A stretch of 42,826 nucleotides of DNA from Ignisphaera sp. (GCA_028275825.1 JAPWTX010000013.1:1-42826), one strand, 5' to 3'. Positions 17,022 to 25,752 are shown, numbered from the stretch's first letter. The notes: generated from the letters alone by a model not told the origin. Translations and numbers: made by a program.

Positions 17022-17660
17022 TTATTTATCTAAGCAAATTTTGTTATTTGTAGAGGTGTTGTCAGATTTTTTGTTCTTAACCTCTTCGTATCCCATCAGA
17101 AAAGCTTCTTTATTGATATATCCAAGCATATTCTCAATAACCTCTGCAACAACCTCTATTGGCAAGAGGCTTTCTATAAAGGCTACTAGCCCTCCAAGCA
17201 TGGCCATATTCATTGTCCTAACATCCCCTACTTTTCTTGCAATAGCGTCTGCAGGTACTTGAATCACATTGATTGGCAACTTTTTCAAGGCTGTGATAAT
17301 GTCTTCAGGCAGGGGTACATTCTTCGCTAAGGGGGGTGGAAGAATAATATCGCTTATAAGTATCCAGCCACACTTTTTCAAATATCTTACACCTCTCAAT
17401 GCCTCTAAAACCTCTGTAGCAACTACATAATCTGCTTGTCCTGGCGAAACAAGAGGTGCTCTAACTCCATAGCCTATTCTAACAAATACCTCTACAGCAC
17501 CACCCCTTTGAGACATACCATGGGTTTCAGCTATCCTAATATCAATTCCTCTTCTAATGCATGCCTCTCCCAAAACTCTTCCAAATGTTATAAGACCCTG
17601 ACCCCCAACACCAACTATAACAATATTTACCTTATCTTTGAAAATGCCTTGACTGGACAT
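17022..17660 (-). CDS. iorB: indolepyruvate ferredoxin oxidoreductase, beta subunit
   Basis: Gamma-type (POR-gamma fold) subunit of the enzyme that oxidises indolepyruvate and other aryl pyruvates to aryl-acetyl-CoA with reduction of ferredoxin. Motifs: NIVIVGVGGQGLITFGRVLG at the start and AETHGMSQRGGAVEVFVRIG, both hallmark IorB segments. I take ATG 17660; the frame is open to 17690 with another ATG at 17672. Either way the gene overlaps the end of iorA by more than 30 bases, so the two are tightly coupled. About 212 residues. The convergent neighbour on the right of the gap is paaK-1. Confidence 0.92.
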   Translation of the reverse strand: MSSQGIFKDKVNIVIVGVGGQGLITFGRVLGEACIRRGIDIRIAETHGMSQRGGAVEVFVRIGYGVRAPLVSPGQADYVVATEVLEALRGVRYLKKCGWILISDIILPPPLAKNVPLPEDIITALKKLPINVIQVPADAIARKVGDVRTMNMAMLGGLVAFIESLLPIEVVAEVIENMLGYINKEAFLMGYEEVKNKKSDNTSTNNKICLDK

Positions 17661-19510
17661 ATCTCGTTGCATACTCCACACCCAACACAAAGATTTTCTA
17701 CAACCTTTGGAAAACCTTTTTCAACTTTTATAGCTGGGCATGCAAGCTCATTGACGCATAGCATGCACTTTATACACTTCAGTGTGTCCACCTGATAAAC
17801 ACCACTAAGCCTGCCACTTCTAGCAGCATTTAATGAGCATTCTCTTCTAGCAACTAAAACAGCTACACCGCCAGCCATAACAACCTTGAATCCTTTCTCA
17901 ACGGCTTCGAGAGCTGTTCTCACATTGTATGGATCAAATACATCCACATAATCAGCACCCATGACCCTTGCAATACACTCTATACACACTCTCTTGCCTG
18001 GTGAGCCATCTGCTTTTACACCTGTTCCTGGATGTGGCTGAAAGCCTGTCATGGCTGTAGTTTCGTTGTCTAACACTATTATCAGCATAGGAGCTCTGTT
18101 ATAGATAGCGTTTACGAGTGGTGGGAGCCCTGCATGGAAAAATGTTGAATCACCTATAATTGCAACAACAGGTCTCTCCTTAACTGTGTGTGCAAAGCCG
18201 TTTGCAAGTCCTATGCTACCCCCCATCTCTATTATCACATCCTGTGCATTAAATGGAGGTTGTATCCCTAGGCTATAGCACCCAATATCTCCACTATATA
18301 TGGGGTCTACTTTAAGTCTCTTACTAGCCATCTTCAGTACATAGAAAGTTGCTCTATGAGGACAGCCAGGGCACAGTATTGGGGGTCTTGGCGGAGGCTC
18401 TATAGGGGGTTTGATAAGTTCTGGTATAGACCATGGAACCTTGAACACCTTTGCCATAGACTCTAACACCCTATCTAATGTTAATTCACCTCTTCTGCCA
18501 AGTAAGTTCTCTCCATATACCTCAACTCTCAAATCCATATCTTTTAGTAACGCCTTTAGCTGGAGCTCTACGACAGGGTCGCACTCTTCTATGATAAGCA
18601 CTTTCTCAACACCCTCCACAGCTTTTTCAACAAGCCTCTTGGGTAAGGGAACAGGTGAAGCAATTTTGAGTACTTTAGCCTCTACACCAAGGGTCTCTAC
18701 AGCTTCAGAGGTGTATGCATAGCCTATGCCAGATGCTACAATAAGCACCTTGCCATCACCTTCAATCCTATTGTAAGGCAATTCACTTAGGTTACTCTCA
18801 ATAACTCTCCACTTCTCCAAGAGTCTCAGCTTCATCTTCCTAGCATTCTCAGGTATAACTGCCCATCTGCCAGGATTTCTCGGAAATGAACCTATGGCTC
18901 TAGAGCCCCTCATTATACCTAGCTTTACAGGGGCTCTAACATGGCTAACCCTTGTAACACTTCTCAGTATGAATGGGTGATGGAGTTTTTCAGAAAGTTC
19001 TAGCCCTATGTATGTAAGATCCTTAGCCTCTTGCGGATCGCAAGGCTCTAGTACAGGTATATATGCATGAAGCCCATACCACCTATTATCCTGCTCATTC
19101 TGACTACTATGCATATATGGATCATCAGCCGTGATTATTATGAACCCAGCTTCAACACCAGTATAAGCACTGGTCATGAGGGGATCTGCAGCCACATTTA
19201 GCCCCACATGCTTCATAGCTGTTAGGCTAGGCACTCCACTCATAGCTGCTGCATATGCACTTTCAAAAGCAACCTTCTCATTAACACTCCACTCAACATA
19301 TATTCCCAATTCATTTGCTACAGAGCTAAGGGTTTCAACAACCTCGCTAGAGGGTGTCCCAGGATATGCTGCAGCAAAACCTATTCCATATTCCATAGCT
19401 CCTCTAGCAATAGCTTCATTACCCAAGAGTAAAACAGTTGTGTTGGGCTCGCCTAGAATATTGTGTTTTCCTCTGGCTCTAGGCAAATTCTTAGAGCACC
19501 CTCTTATCAA
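17627..19510 (-). CDS. iorA: indolepyruvate ferredoxin oxidoreductase, alpha subunit
   Basis: Thiamine-diphosphate subunit of the aryl-pyruvate oxidoreductase. The N-terminal pyrimidine-binding half has LLGNEAIARGAMEYGIGFAAAYPGTP. The TPP-binding half has CPGCPHRATF, GDIGCYSLG, GDSTFFHAG and LDNETTAMTGFQPHPGTG. The last 60 residues hold two [4Fe-4S] motifs, CIKCMLCVNELACP and CVGCGVCNEICP. Start: TTG 19510 overlaps the end of paaK-2 by 20 bases; TTG 19486 is an alternative with GGGTG about 10 bases ahead. The gene runs as paaK-2, iorA, iorB on the minus strand, which makes an aryl-pyruvate to aryl-acetyl-CoA role, in either direction, likely. Confidence 0.95.
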   Translation of the reverse strand: MIRGCSKNLPRARGKHNILGEPNTTVLLLGNEAIARGAMEYGIGFAAAYPGTPSSEVVETLSSVANELGIYVEWSVNEKVAFESAYAAAMSGVPSLTAMKHVGLNVAADPLMTSAYTGVEAGFIIITADDPYMHSSQNEQDNRWYGLHAYIPVLEPCDPQEAKDLTYIGLELSEKLHHPFILRSVTRVSHVRAPVKLGIMRGSRAIGSFPRNPGRWAVIPENARKMKLRLLEKWRVIESNLSELPYNRIEGDGKVLIVASGIGYAYTSEAVETLGVEAKVLKIASPVPLPKRLVEKAVEGVEKVLIIEECDPVVELQLKALLKDMDLRVEVYGENLLGRRGELTLDRVLESMAKVFKVPWSIPELIKPPIEPPPRPPILCPGCPHRATFYVLKMASKRLKVDPIYSGDIGCYSLGIQPPFNAQDVIIEMGGSIGLANGFAHTVKERPVVAIIGDSTFFHAGLPPLVNAIYNRAPMLIIVLDNETTAMTGFQPHPGTGVKADGSPGKRVCIECIARVMGADYVDVFDPYNVRTALEAVEKGFKVVMAGGVAVLVARRECSLNAARSGRLSGVYQVDTLKCIKCMLCVNELACPAIKVEKGFPKVVENLCVGCGVCNEICPVKAFSKIR

Positions 19511-20795
19511 TTACATACCTTGGCTTCCCATCAAACCTGGGTAGAGTCCCTGGATCAACAACCTCAACAATTGGTGAAACCATTATCACCTCTCTCAAGT
19601 CATATGCTAGCTTTTTGGCTAGCAACTTTTTATCTTCTTCTGATAACTTAGTTTTGGACTCTACCTGAATAATTAGTTTATCCATAGCGTTCTCTCTGTC
19701 AATAACGATCTGGAAGTGGGGTGCGATAAGAGGTTCTCCTAGCAGTACCTCCTGTATTGCTGTTGGCCATATGTTTACTCCGTTTATTATGAACATGTCG
19801 TCTGTTCTGCCCTGTATTCTATCTATCTTTTTGTGTGTTCTTCCGCAGTCACATTGTTTTTGGTCTAGTATTCTCGATATGTCTCTTGTTCTATACCTTA
19901 TGAGTGGCATTGCATCTTTTGTTAGTGTTGTAAACACAAGCTCCCCCTTCTCCTCAGGCTCAAGCACATCCCCAGTCCTAGGATCAACAACCTCAACAAC
20001 AAAATGATCCTCCCAAACATGAAGACCATGCTTATAAACACACTCTGCGGCTACTCCAGGGCCCCAGAGCTCGCTTAGTCCATACATGTCATAGGCTTGC
20101 ATATCCCAGAGCTCCTCAATCCTCTTCCTCAAGCTTTCACTCCAAGGTGCAGCTCCAAACATGCCCTTCCTGACTTTTGTGTCTTTTGATGGATCTACAC
20201 CCATTTCAAAAGCAACTTCAGCAAGCCTAATAGCATAGTTAGGAACGCTTGTGATTGCCGTGACCCCAAAATCCTTTATCATCATTACCTGCCTCTGTGT
20301 AAATCCAACACCAGCAGGTATAGCAGTTATGCCAACTTTGAGTGCTCCATAATGAAATCCAAAACCACCTGTAAACATATGGTAGTTGTATGCTATCAAC
20401 AGAATATCTCCTTTCACAATATTTGCTGCCACCAGGCTTCTAGCCATAACCTCACTCCAGTTCTCTAAATCCTTCATTGTGTAAAGGGTTACTGTAGGCT
20501 TTCCAGTTGTGCCACTGCTAGCCCTTATTTCTGCAATATGATTCAAAGGAACAGCTGAAGCTCCAAATGGATAAAGCTCTCTTAGGTCTTCTTTTGTTGT
20601 GTATGGGAGTTTTTCTATATCTTTTAATGTTTTTATGTCCTCTGGCTTCACCCCCCTCTCCTTCATCTTCAATCTATAGTGATAGTTGTTGTTATAAACC
20701 CTGTGCACAACCTCCCTCAATCTCTCAAGCTGAATCCTCTCAATAACATCCCTAGAAACAGCCTCCAAACTAGGGTTCCAAATAGCTACATTCAT
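19491..20795 (-). CDS. paaK: phenylacetate-CoA ligase (AMP-forming), copy 2
   Basis: Second AMP-forming aryl-acid:CoA ligase, co-transcribed with iorAB. Motifs: RASSGTTGKPTVTLY (phosphate loop), MYGLSELWGPGVAAEC, PLIRYRTRDIS and GRTDDMFIINGVNIWPTA. ATG 20795 is chosen because GGTGA lies 6 bases upstream and the N-terminus then matches copy 1; the frame is open to 20819. 434 residues. Loss or gain relative to copy 1 is confined to diverged blocks (about residues 65-170 and 205-240, and part of the C-terminal domain). It could activate phenyl- or indole-acetate for reductive carboxylation by IorAB, or release the free acid with ATP formation. Confidence 0.92.
   Translation of the reverse strand: MNVAIWNPSLEAVSRDVIERIQLERLREVVHRVYNNNYHYRLKMKERGVKPEDIKTLKDIEKLPYTTKEDLRELYPFGASAVPLNHIAEIRASSGTTGKPTVTLYTMKDLENWSEVMARSLVAANIVKGDILLIAYNYHMFTGGFGFHYGALKVGITAIPAGVGFTQRQVMMIKDFGVTAITSVPNYAIRLAEVAFEMGVDPSKDTKVRKGMFGAAPWSESLRKRIEELWDMQAYDMYGLSELWGPGVAAECVYKHGLHVWEDHFVVEVVDPRTGDVLEPEEKGELVFTTLTKDAMPLIRYRTRDISRILDQKQCDCGRTHKKIDRIQGRTDDMFIINGVNIWPTAIQEVLLGEPLIAPHFQIVIDRENAMDKLIIQVESKTKLSEEDKKLLAKKLAYDLREVIMVSPIVEVVDPGTLPRFDGKPRYVIDKRVL
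19758..20027 (-). repeat. inverted repeat block B (copy 2), 270 bp
   Basis: Reverse complement identical to 16228-16497, lying in the 3' half of paaK-2. Confidence 0.95.
20163..20242 (-). repeat. inverted repeat block C (copy 2), 80 bp
   Basis: Reverse complement identical to 16013-16092, in the middle of paaK-2. Confidence 0.92.
20579..20774 (-). repeat. inverted repeat block A (copy 2), 196 bp
   Basis: Reverse complement identical to 15481-15676, at the 5' end of paaK-2. Confidence 0.95.
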
Positions 20796-20808
20796 CGAAT
20801 GGCTCACC

Positions 20809-20943
20809 TCAGAAATCATAACTATGTTCTAGACCAAGCCTTTTCCAAACCATTTCCTCAAACTGCTCTACATTACTTATGTGGATGTTTTTCTCGATTT
20901 GCACACATCTCCTCACATCTATAGGATATACAATACGCCTCAC
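20809..20943 (-). CDS. possible small ORF (about 44 residues) in the leader of paaK-2
   Basis: From GTG 20943 the frame reads VRRIVYPIDVRRCVQIEK and on to KRLGLEHSYDF, ending at a TGA that overlaps the ribosome site of paaK-2. It can be extended upstream by a few GTG/TTG codons. A TATA-like TTTTAAACCCTGG lies near 20985-20998. The residue mix looks protein-like but I recognise no family. Like the 41-residue frame before paaK-1 it stops just ahead of the ligase start, yet the two do not resemble each other. Confidence 0.25.
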   Translation of the reverse strand: MRRIVYPIDVRRCVQIEKNIHISNVEQFEEMVWKRLGLEHSYDF

Positions 20944-21059
20944 CAAAACAATTAACAACACCAAAAGATGTAGCTTAAGATATGCCAGGGTTTAAAAAGC
21001 TTTTATAGAAATAAGCATGATTAAGCAGATATACAACTGCATAAATTACCATTTTCCGG

Positions 21060-21270
21060 CAAGCAACTTACACTCTTTCGCTAACCAGATACCGTTTCTC
21101 GGTAGATAGCGGTTCATTGCCCTTCATCTTCATCGATTCCAGGCTCTCCACCATCTACTTCTCAACGGTCCCCCCAAGCCCCCTCACCGCAGTGGCTTCC
21201 ACCTAGTCGCCTAGGGTTCACAGCCTCTGCGGGTCTTGGAAACTTGGGGTCACTAACCAAGCTTATAAAC
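21060..21270 (-). mobile_element. G/C-rich decayed element, possibly a tnpB tail or structured RNA
   Basis: In the 800-base gap between paaK-2 and the radical SAM gene this 210-base island differs from its A/T-rich flanks. The minus strand has inverted pairs such as CCCCAAGTTTCC/GGGGG and GTGGAAGCCAC, followed by a 28-codon open end 21154-21068 reading MVESLESMKMKGNEPLSTEK and onward to a stop. Its part 21164-21218 aligns with 25865-25924. I suspect the remnant of an insertion element, but no transposase domain can be seen and a non-coding RNA is possible. The rest of the gap holds only the leaders of the two divergent genes. Confidence 0.35.
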
Positions 21271-21611
21271 AACAGCAACTTATAAACTTAACTCTAAGTC
21301 TTAAACATCAATGAAAATAAGTGTTACAAATAATTATGAAGACCGAAACAGCCCAAAAACAATTCAATTCATTGGCAAAGGCTTTGTCAAGGATTTGAAG
21401 TGATTTTTATGAATATTTCTTCTAAATACTTCTCAGTGTTATGATGTGTGCCGATGTTGTGCAAAGGTTTTAAAGTTTTGGAAATTATCAAGCTTTTGGT
21501 TATCGTCTATAAGTTTTGAAAAATGGTGCTTACACTAATTTTATGTGTTCTTTTTTGAGATCTCTTTTTATGGTTTTTAACTTTCTTAGCTAAGATTAGG
21601 TGCTGAGAGAC

Positions 21612-22691
21612 ATGGTTTTGGGATTAGATCTGGTTCCAGGCGTGTTGCCTGTTACTAGGGATGCTAGGCTGTGGAAGGCTATTGACAATGGTGTTCAATG
21701 TCTTGTATGTGAGAGGAGATGTGTTATTTTAGAGGGTAGGGTTGGTCTATGTGGTTCTTATAAGAATGTTGGTGGGGTGTTAAAGCATGTTGGGTATGGT
21801 AGGATTAGTGCTGTAGAAAGCAGACCTATAGAGATTAAACCTCTTTTTCACTATTGGCCTAATAGTACTGCTCTTACCTTCTCTACTTGGGGATGCAATT
21901 TTTATTGCCCTTGGTGTCAGAATCATCACTTAAGTTTTAGACCTCCAAGAGAAGATGATGAGCATATCCCTCCAGAGAACCTCTTCAGAATAGCTATTAG
22001 AACAGGTGATGAAGGTTTTAGTGCAAGTTTCAATGAACCTACAGTAAACTTTGACTATTTACTGGATCTAGCAGAGGTGATTAGGGGTAGTGGTCTCTAC
22101 CTAATGATTGTCACCAATGGGTATCAGACTCTAGAAGCAGTAAAAGCTCTTGTTGAAGTGGGTTATGATGGATGGAGCATTGATATCAAAGGGTGCCCAA
22201 AGATAAAGAAAGCCTTGCCAAACATAGATCATAGAATTGTGTATAGAAATGCCAAGGCTGTTCTGGACATGGGTGGACATGTGGAGATGGTTTACCTTGT
22301 AGTCACCAACACAAACGATTTTGATGAATGTGTAGAGTGGATTATAGATAATCATCTCAATATACTGGGGGAGAAAGTACCTCTACATGTGAACAGATAT
22401 TACCCTGCACATAAGTGGAGAGAACCAGTAACACCAATGGAGAAGCTCTTTGCAATTGCGCAGAGAGCTAAGAAAGAGGGGCTTGAATACATCTACATAG
22501 GGAACATCAATAACCCAGAACTAGAGTCTACAAAATGCCCAAAATGCGGCAAGATGCTGATATATAGGAGGTGGTACAGGGTATGGGAATTCAATCTAGA
22601 TAGGAATGGAGAGAAGTATAGGTGCCCTAAATGTGGTTATGAAGTACCTGTAAGAGGGAGGTATATACCATGGAAGCGACACATATTTTAA
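21612..22691 (+). CDS. amrS: AmmeMemoRadiSam-type radical SAM enzyme (AmrS/PflA-like)
   Basis: Radical S-adenosylmethionine protein of the COG1180 group. An N-terminal cysteine cluster CLVCERRCVILEGRVGLCG is followed by the [4Fe-4S]-SAM motif CNFYCPWC, the family stretch IEIKPLFHYWPNS, and EPTVNFDYLLDLAE. A C-terminal zinc ribbon uses CPKCGK and CPKCGY. ATG 21612 is chosen because GGTG lies 9 bases upstream; GTG 21600 is in frame. 359 residues. The usual partners Memo and AMMECR1 are not nearby, so its substrate is unknown; activation of a glycyl-radical or tRNA-related reaction are the known kinds of role in the superfamily. Confidence 0.87.
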   Translation: MVLGLDLVPGVLPVTRDARLWKAIDNGVQCLVCERRCVILEGRVGLCGSYKNVGGVLKHVGYGRISAVESRPIEIKPLFHYWPNSTALTFSTWGCNFYCPWCQNHHLSFRPPREDDEHIPPENLFRIAIRTGDEGFSASFNEPTVNFDYLLDLAEVIRGSGLYLMIVTNGYQTLEAVKALVEVGYDGWSIDIKGCPKIKKALPNIDHRIVYRNAKAVLDMGGHVEMVYLVVTNTNDFDECVEWIIDNHLNILGEKVPLHVNRYYPAHKWREPVTPMEKLFAIAQRAKKEGLEYIYIGNINNPELESTKCPKCGKMLIYRRWYRVWEFNLDRNGEKYRCPKCGYEVPVRGRYIPWKRHIF

Positions 22692-22893
22692 AATAGCTAA
22701 CTCCTCATCATTACTATAGTGTCATTACAGTGTTTGAGGATTTCAAGGTCTTCACCATCACATTATTCAAATCTCTATACTGTTTTCTAAAACAAATTAA
22801 CTAAAAATGTTAAATAGTACAGTCATTATTATGTATTTCTCTACTTCAAGATAGTTGTTTTGGGCGATGGTATGTATAGCTATGTTTTATATT

Positions 22894-24117
22894 CTATTCT
22901 TTACTATCTATTATATCTAGTATCTTTCTATATGGAAGCACTGGTTTTCCATAAACCAGGGTGTAGTATAATATTGGTATGCGCAACTTCTTGAAAAAGG
23001 GCTCTAGCTTTTTATCGACAATCACTATGAGATTATTCAATAGTTTTGAGATTTCATACAGCTTGTAAGCTTTTTTCTCAGCATACTCTTTCCTCCAGTA
23101 TCCAGCAACCTCCACATAGAACACTTTCCCATTTCTATATATCTTGAAGTCTGGTAGGTATACTAGCTGCCCTAGGGCTATGGGTTCCTCTTCTCTCCTA
23201 ATATCCACCCCCATAGACTTTAGCACTCTAAATATGTACTCCTCAATAGAGCTATCAAAAACCTGCTTCACCTCCACATGCTTTCCAATGCCTATAAGTG
23301 GTTTTAATCTGTGTGAGAGAAGTTCTACCTCTATAACTCTTTTACCAACATGCATTAAAGCCTTAACACGCCAATACCTAGCTGTGTAAAGGAGGTCAAG
23401 AAGTTTTAGTATGAGAAGAGAGAGCCTTGAGCCATATGCTGTAGGTCTTCTAAATAGGCTTCTAGGACCCTCAACACTAATCCTCAAAACACCTCCAGAA
23501 TACCTCATATCGTATACAAGTCCATAGAGTTTAGAAAACATGCCAACAGCTCTTACAATGCTGCTTAAAACCTTCTCACTTCTTCCAACTTCTAAAACAA
23601 GCTTAGAGGAATTCACACACACTGTATCTATTGTCTCAAAGTTAAACACCTTAACAACTCCCTCTACAGAAGGCTCAGCCACTCTATTCAAAACAAGTTC
23701 ATTTACGTCATCACTCCACAAAACCTCATCTATATCAACACCAAGCTTTAACTCTTTCTCTATCTCCTCTAAAGCCTCCTTCCTCTTCTCCTGAGGCACA
23801 TAGCCCCCAAACCTTGTGTTTACAAACTGAAATATCTTTAGTCTAAGCAGCTTTAAATCAGCGGGAGGCTTTCTTGGTTGAGAAGCTCTGTAGAAATGAG
23901 CCATAACCTTTCTAAAAGCTTTATAGAGTCTGTCATCACCTACTATTATCCTCAGCTCCTCCCAATCAATATCACCCTGCCTCTTCCCCTCACAAGCCCT
24001 ATAAAACCTTATAACTTCTTCAACAAGCTCCCTATGCTCTACAGTATTTAGATAAAGAGGCTTTGCCCCTCCTCCACCGGAGAACTCAAGCCTAAGATTT
24101 CTCCTGCCATAAGTCAA
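22894..24117 (-). CDS. bax1: Bax1 nuclease (DUF790), partner of XPB helicase
   Basis: Archaeal binding partner of XPB, a structure-specific endonuclease thought to act in nucleotide excision repair. The C-terminal PD-(D/E)xK-like site reads LPDFKIYRNG followed by YVEVAGYWRKEYAEKKAYKL, the arrangement known for DUF790 proteins. The N-terminal half is a helical and charged domain. The start is TTG 24117, seven bases after the stop of the helicase, so the pair is one transcript. 407 residues. The conserved xpb-bax1 gene pair supports the call as much as the sequence does. Confidence 0.88.
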   Translation of the reverse strand: MTYGRRNLRLEFSGGGGAKPLYLNTVEHRELVEEVIRFYRACEGKRQGDIDWEELRIIVGDDRLYKAFRKVMAHFYRASQPRKPPADLKLLRLKIFQFVNTRFGGYVPQEKRKEALEEIEKELKLGVDIDEVLWSDDVNELVLNRVAEPSVEGVVKVFNFETIDTVCVNSSKLVLEVGRSEKVLSSIVRAVGMFSKLYGLVYDMRYSGGVLRISVEGPRSLFRRPTAYGSRLSLLILKLLDLLYTARYWRVKALMHVGKRVIEVELLSHRLKPLIGIGKHVEVKQVFDSSIEEYIFRVLKSMGVDIRREEEPIALGQLVYLPDFKIYRNGKVFYVEVAGYWRKEYAEKKAYKLYEISKLLNNLIVIVDKKLEPFFKKLRIPILYYTLVYGKPVLPYRKILDIIDSKE

Positions 24118-24123
24118 GAGAGC

Positions 24124-25752
24124 TCAGCCCTCCTCAAAAAGCTCAAACCTCCTCCTTCTCCTAGCTAGAGAAGGCTCTTCAGTTCTCTTCGTAATAATCT
24201 CTATCAGCACAGCTTCTCTATCCTTAGGCCTAAGAATCCTGCCTAGTCTCTGCACATACTCCCTATGAGAACCAGTACCACTTATCACTATAGCCACAGA
24301 TGCGTCAGGTACATCAACACCCTCGTCCAGCGCCATGGCTGTAGCAAGCACCCTTACCTTACCCTCCCTAAACAACTTTAAGCACTCTTTTCTCTCATCT
24401 TCAGGAGTGTCATGAAGTATTCTTGGTATTAGAAACCTTCTTGAAATCTCTCTAACAATATCTGTATAGCGAGAGAATATCAACACCTTTTCACTTCCAT
24501 ATTTATTAAGAAGCTCTTCAACAACTCTTATCTTAGCCTCACTACTCAAAGCTATCTTCCTAGCCCTATGCTTAGCCCTCAAAGCCTCTCTTGCTTCCTG
24601 ACTTTTTGAAGCTAGCTCCAAAACTCTTCTAAACCTCTCCTTAGGGTTCTTAATATTTGGAAAAGCTTTTTTGCAAAAGTCTAGGTATATTTTCATAAGC
24701 CTCCTATACTCCCTATACTCCTCCTCAGACAAAGCCACGTAAATTCTCTCCTCCCTATGCCTAGCTAAATACCCTCTAGACTGAAGAACACTACTCCCAA
24801 GAGAGAAGACTATGGGGCCCAAGACCTTCTCATAGTACTTATGCAATCCATCACTTCTATAAGGAGTTGCTGTAAGCCCTAGCCTGTAGGGGGCTGTAAT
24901 GTTTTCCAAAGCCTTTCTATAGCTTGGGCTTACTGCATGGTGACATTCATCAGCTATCACCAAGCCAAAGAAAGTTGGGGTGTTCTCAAGATTTGTACTT
25001 GCAGAGTCGTAAGTCATTATGGTTACTTCATTTACCTCCCTCTTACCACCACCAAAAAGCCCCACCTTACTAGGGGGAATGGATAGCAGCTTTACAATGT
25101 TTTCAAACCACTGGTGCATCAAGTCTATTGTTGGAACAAGAACCAGAGTCTTTACAGCAAGCTCTTCTATAGCCTTTAAAGCAACTACAGTTTTTCCGGC
25201 TGCTACAGGTAGCACCACAACACCTCTTTTACCACCCCTAGCCCAGGAGCTGTAAGCCTCTCGCTGATAATCTCTTAGGGAGACCCCTAGCTTAGCATCA
25301 AAAGAAGCTTTGTAGTTCAGCTCAAAACCAAGCCTATACCGAAACCCCCCAGCCTCTACAAACTCCAGCACCTTGTGAAAATCTATTGGTCTAATCCTAA
25401 GAGTACCACTACCCCTATCAAACACAGCCAAATTCCTTTCCCTAAGCCCATGCAAAAGAGACTTAGAATCAGTGTAAACAACTATATCGGGAGTCTCTAA
25501 AACAAAATACACATCAACATCGCTATTCTCAAGAGAAGCTATGGCATTTTTCACATCATCAGGAACATAAACCCCCACACCATCTAGAATAGATAAGGCT
25601 TTCTGAAGACCGACTCTAGCAGCTTTAACAGGATTAAGCCTGTAAAGCCATAGAGAAGAACTCTCATCAAACCCAATGGGATCTGCAACAAGATTAACAT
25701 CTCTATATAGAGACGAAGGGAGTGGTAGCTTCACACGAAACACCAAAACCAT
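24124..25752 (-). CDS. xpb: XPB-like superfamily 2 DNA helicase
   Basis: ATP-dependent 3'-5' DNA helicase/translocase, expected to open DNA at lesions for Bax1. An N-terminal damage-recognition-like domain (to about residue 170 of the open frame) is followed by SLRDYQREAYSSW (Q motif), VLPVAAGKT (Walker A), VIADECHH (motif II, DECH where many archaeal XPB have DEVH), GLTATPYRSDG (III), KVLIFSRYTDIV (IV) and YVQRLGRILRPK (VI). I prefer ATG 25752, with GGTG 5 bases ahead and an N-terminus MVLVFRVKLPLPSS like other XPB; the frame is open to 25809. 542 residues. A more general SF2 helicase is the alternative, but the Bax1 gene next door argues for XPB. Confidence 0.88.
   Translation of the reverse strand: MVLVFRVKLPLPSSLYRDVNLVADPIGFDESSSLWLYRLNPVKAARVGLQKALSILDGVGVYVPDDVKNAIASLENSDVDVYFVLETPDIVVYTDSKSLLHGLRERNLAVFDRGSGTLRIRPIDFHKVLEFVEAGGFRYRLGFELNYKASFDAKLGVSLRDYQREAYSSWARGGKRGVVVLPVAAGKTVVALKAIEELAVKTLVLVPTIDLMHQWFENIVKLLSIPPSKVGLFGGGKREVNEVTIMTYDSASTNLENTPTFFGLVIADECHHAVSPSYRKALENITAPYRLGLTATPYRSDGLHKYYEKVLGPIVFSLGSSVLQSRGYLARHREERIYVALSEEEYREYRRLMKIYLDFCKKAFPNIKNPKERFRRVLELASKSQEAREALRAKHRARKIALSSEAKIRVVEELLNKYGSEKVLIFSRYTDIVREISRRFLIPRILHDTPEDERKECLKLFREGKVRVLATAMALDEGVDVPDASVAIVISGTGSHREYVQRLGRILRPKDREAVLIEIITKRTEEPSLARRRRRFELFEEG

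Noticed and set aside
15481-20774. CRISPR array or tandem repeat
   Set aside because: The repeats are long, coding, inverted and explained by paralogous ligase genes; no short spaced direct repeats were seen anywhere in the window.
21060-21270. tRNA, SRP RNA or RNase P RNA gene
   Set aside because: I could not find a T-arm consensus, an SRP helix 8 motif or RNase P conserved regions; the sequence fits a decayed element better.
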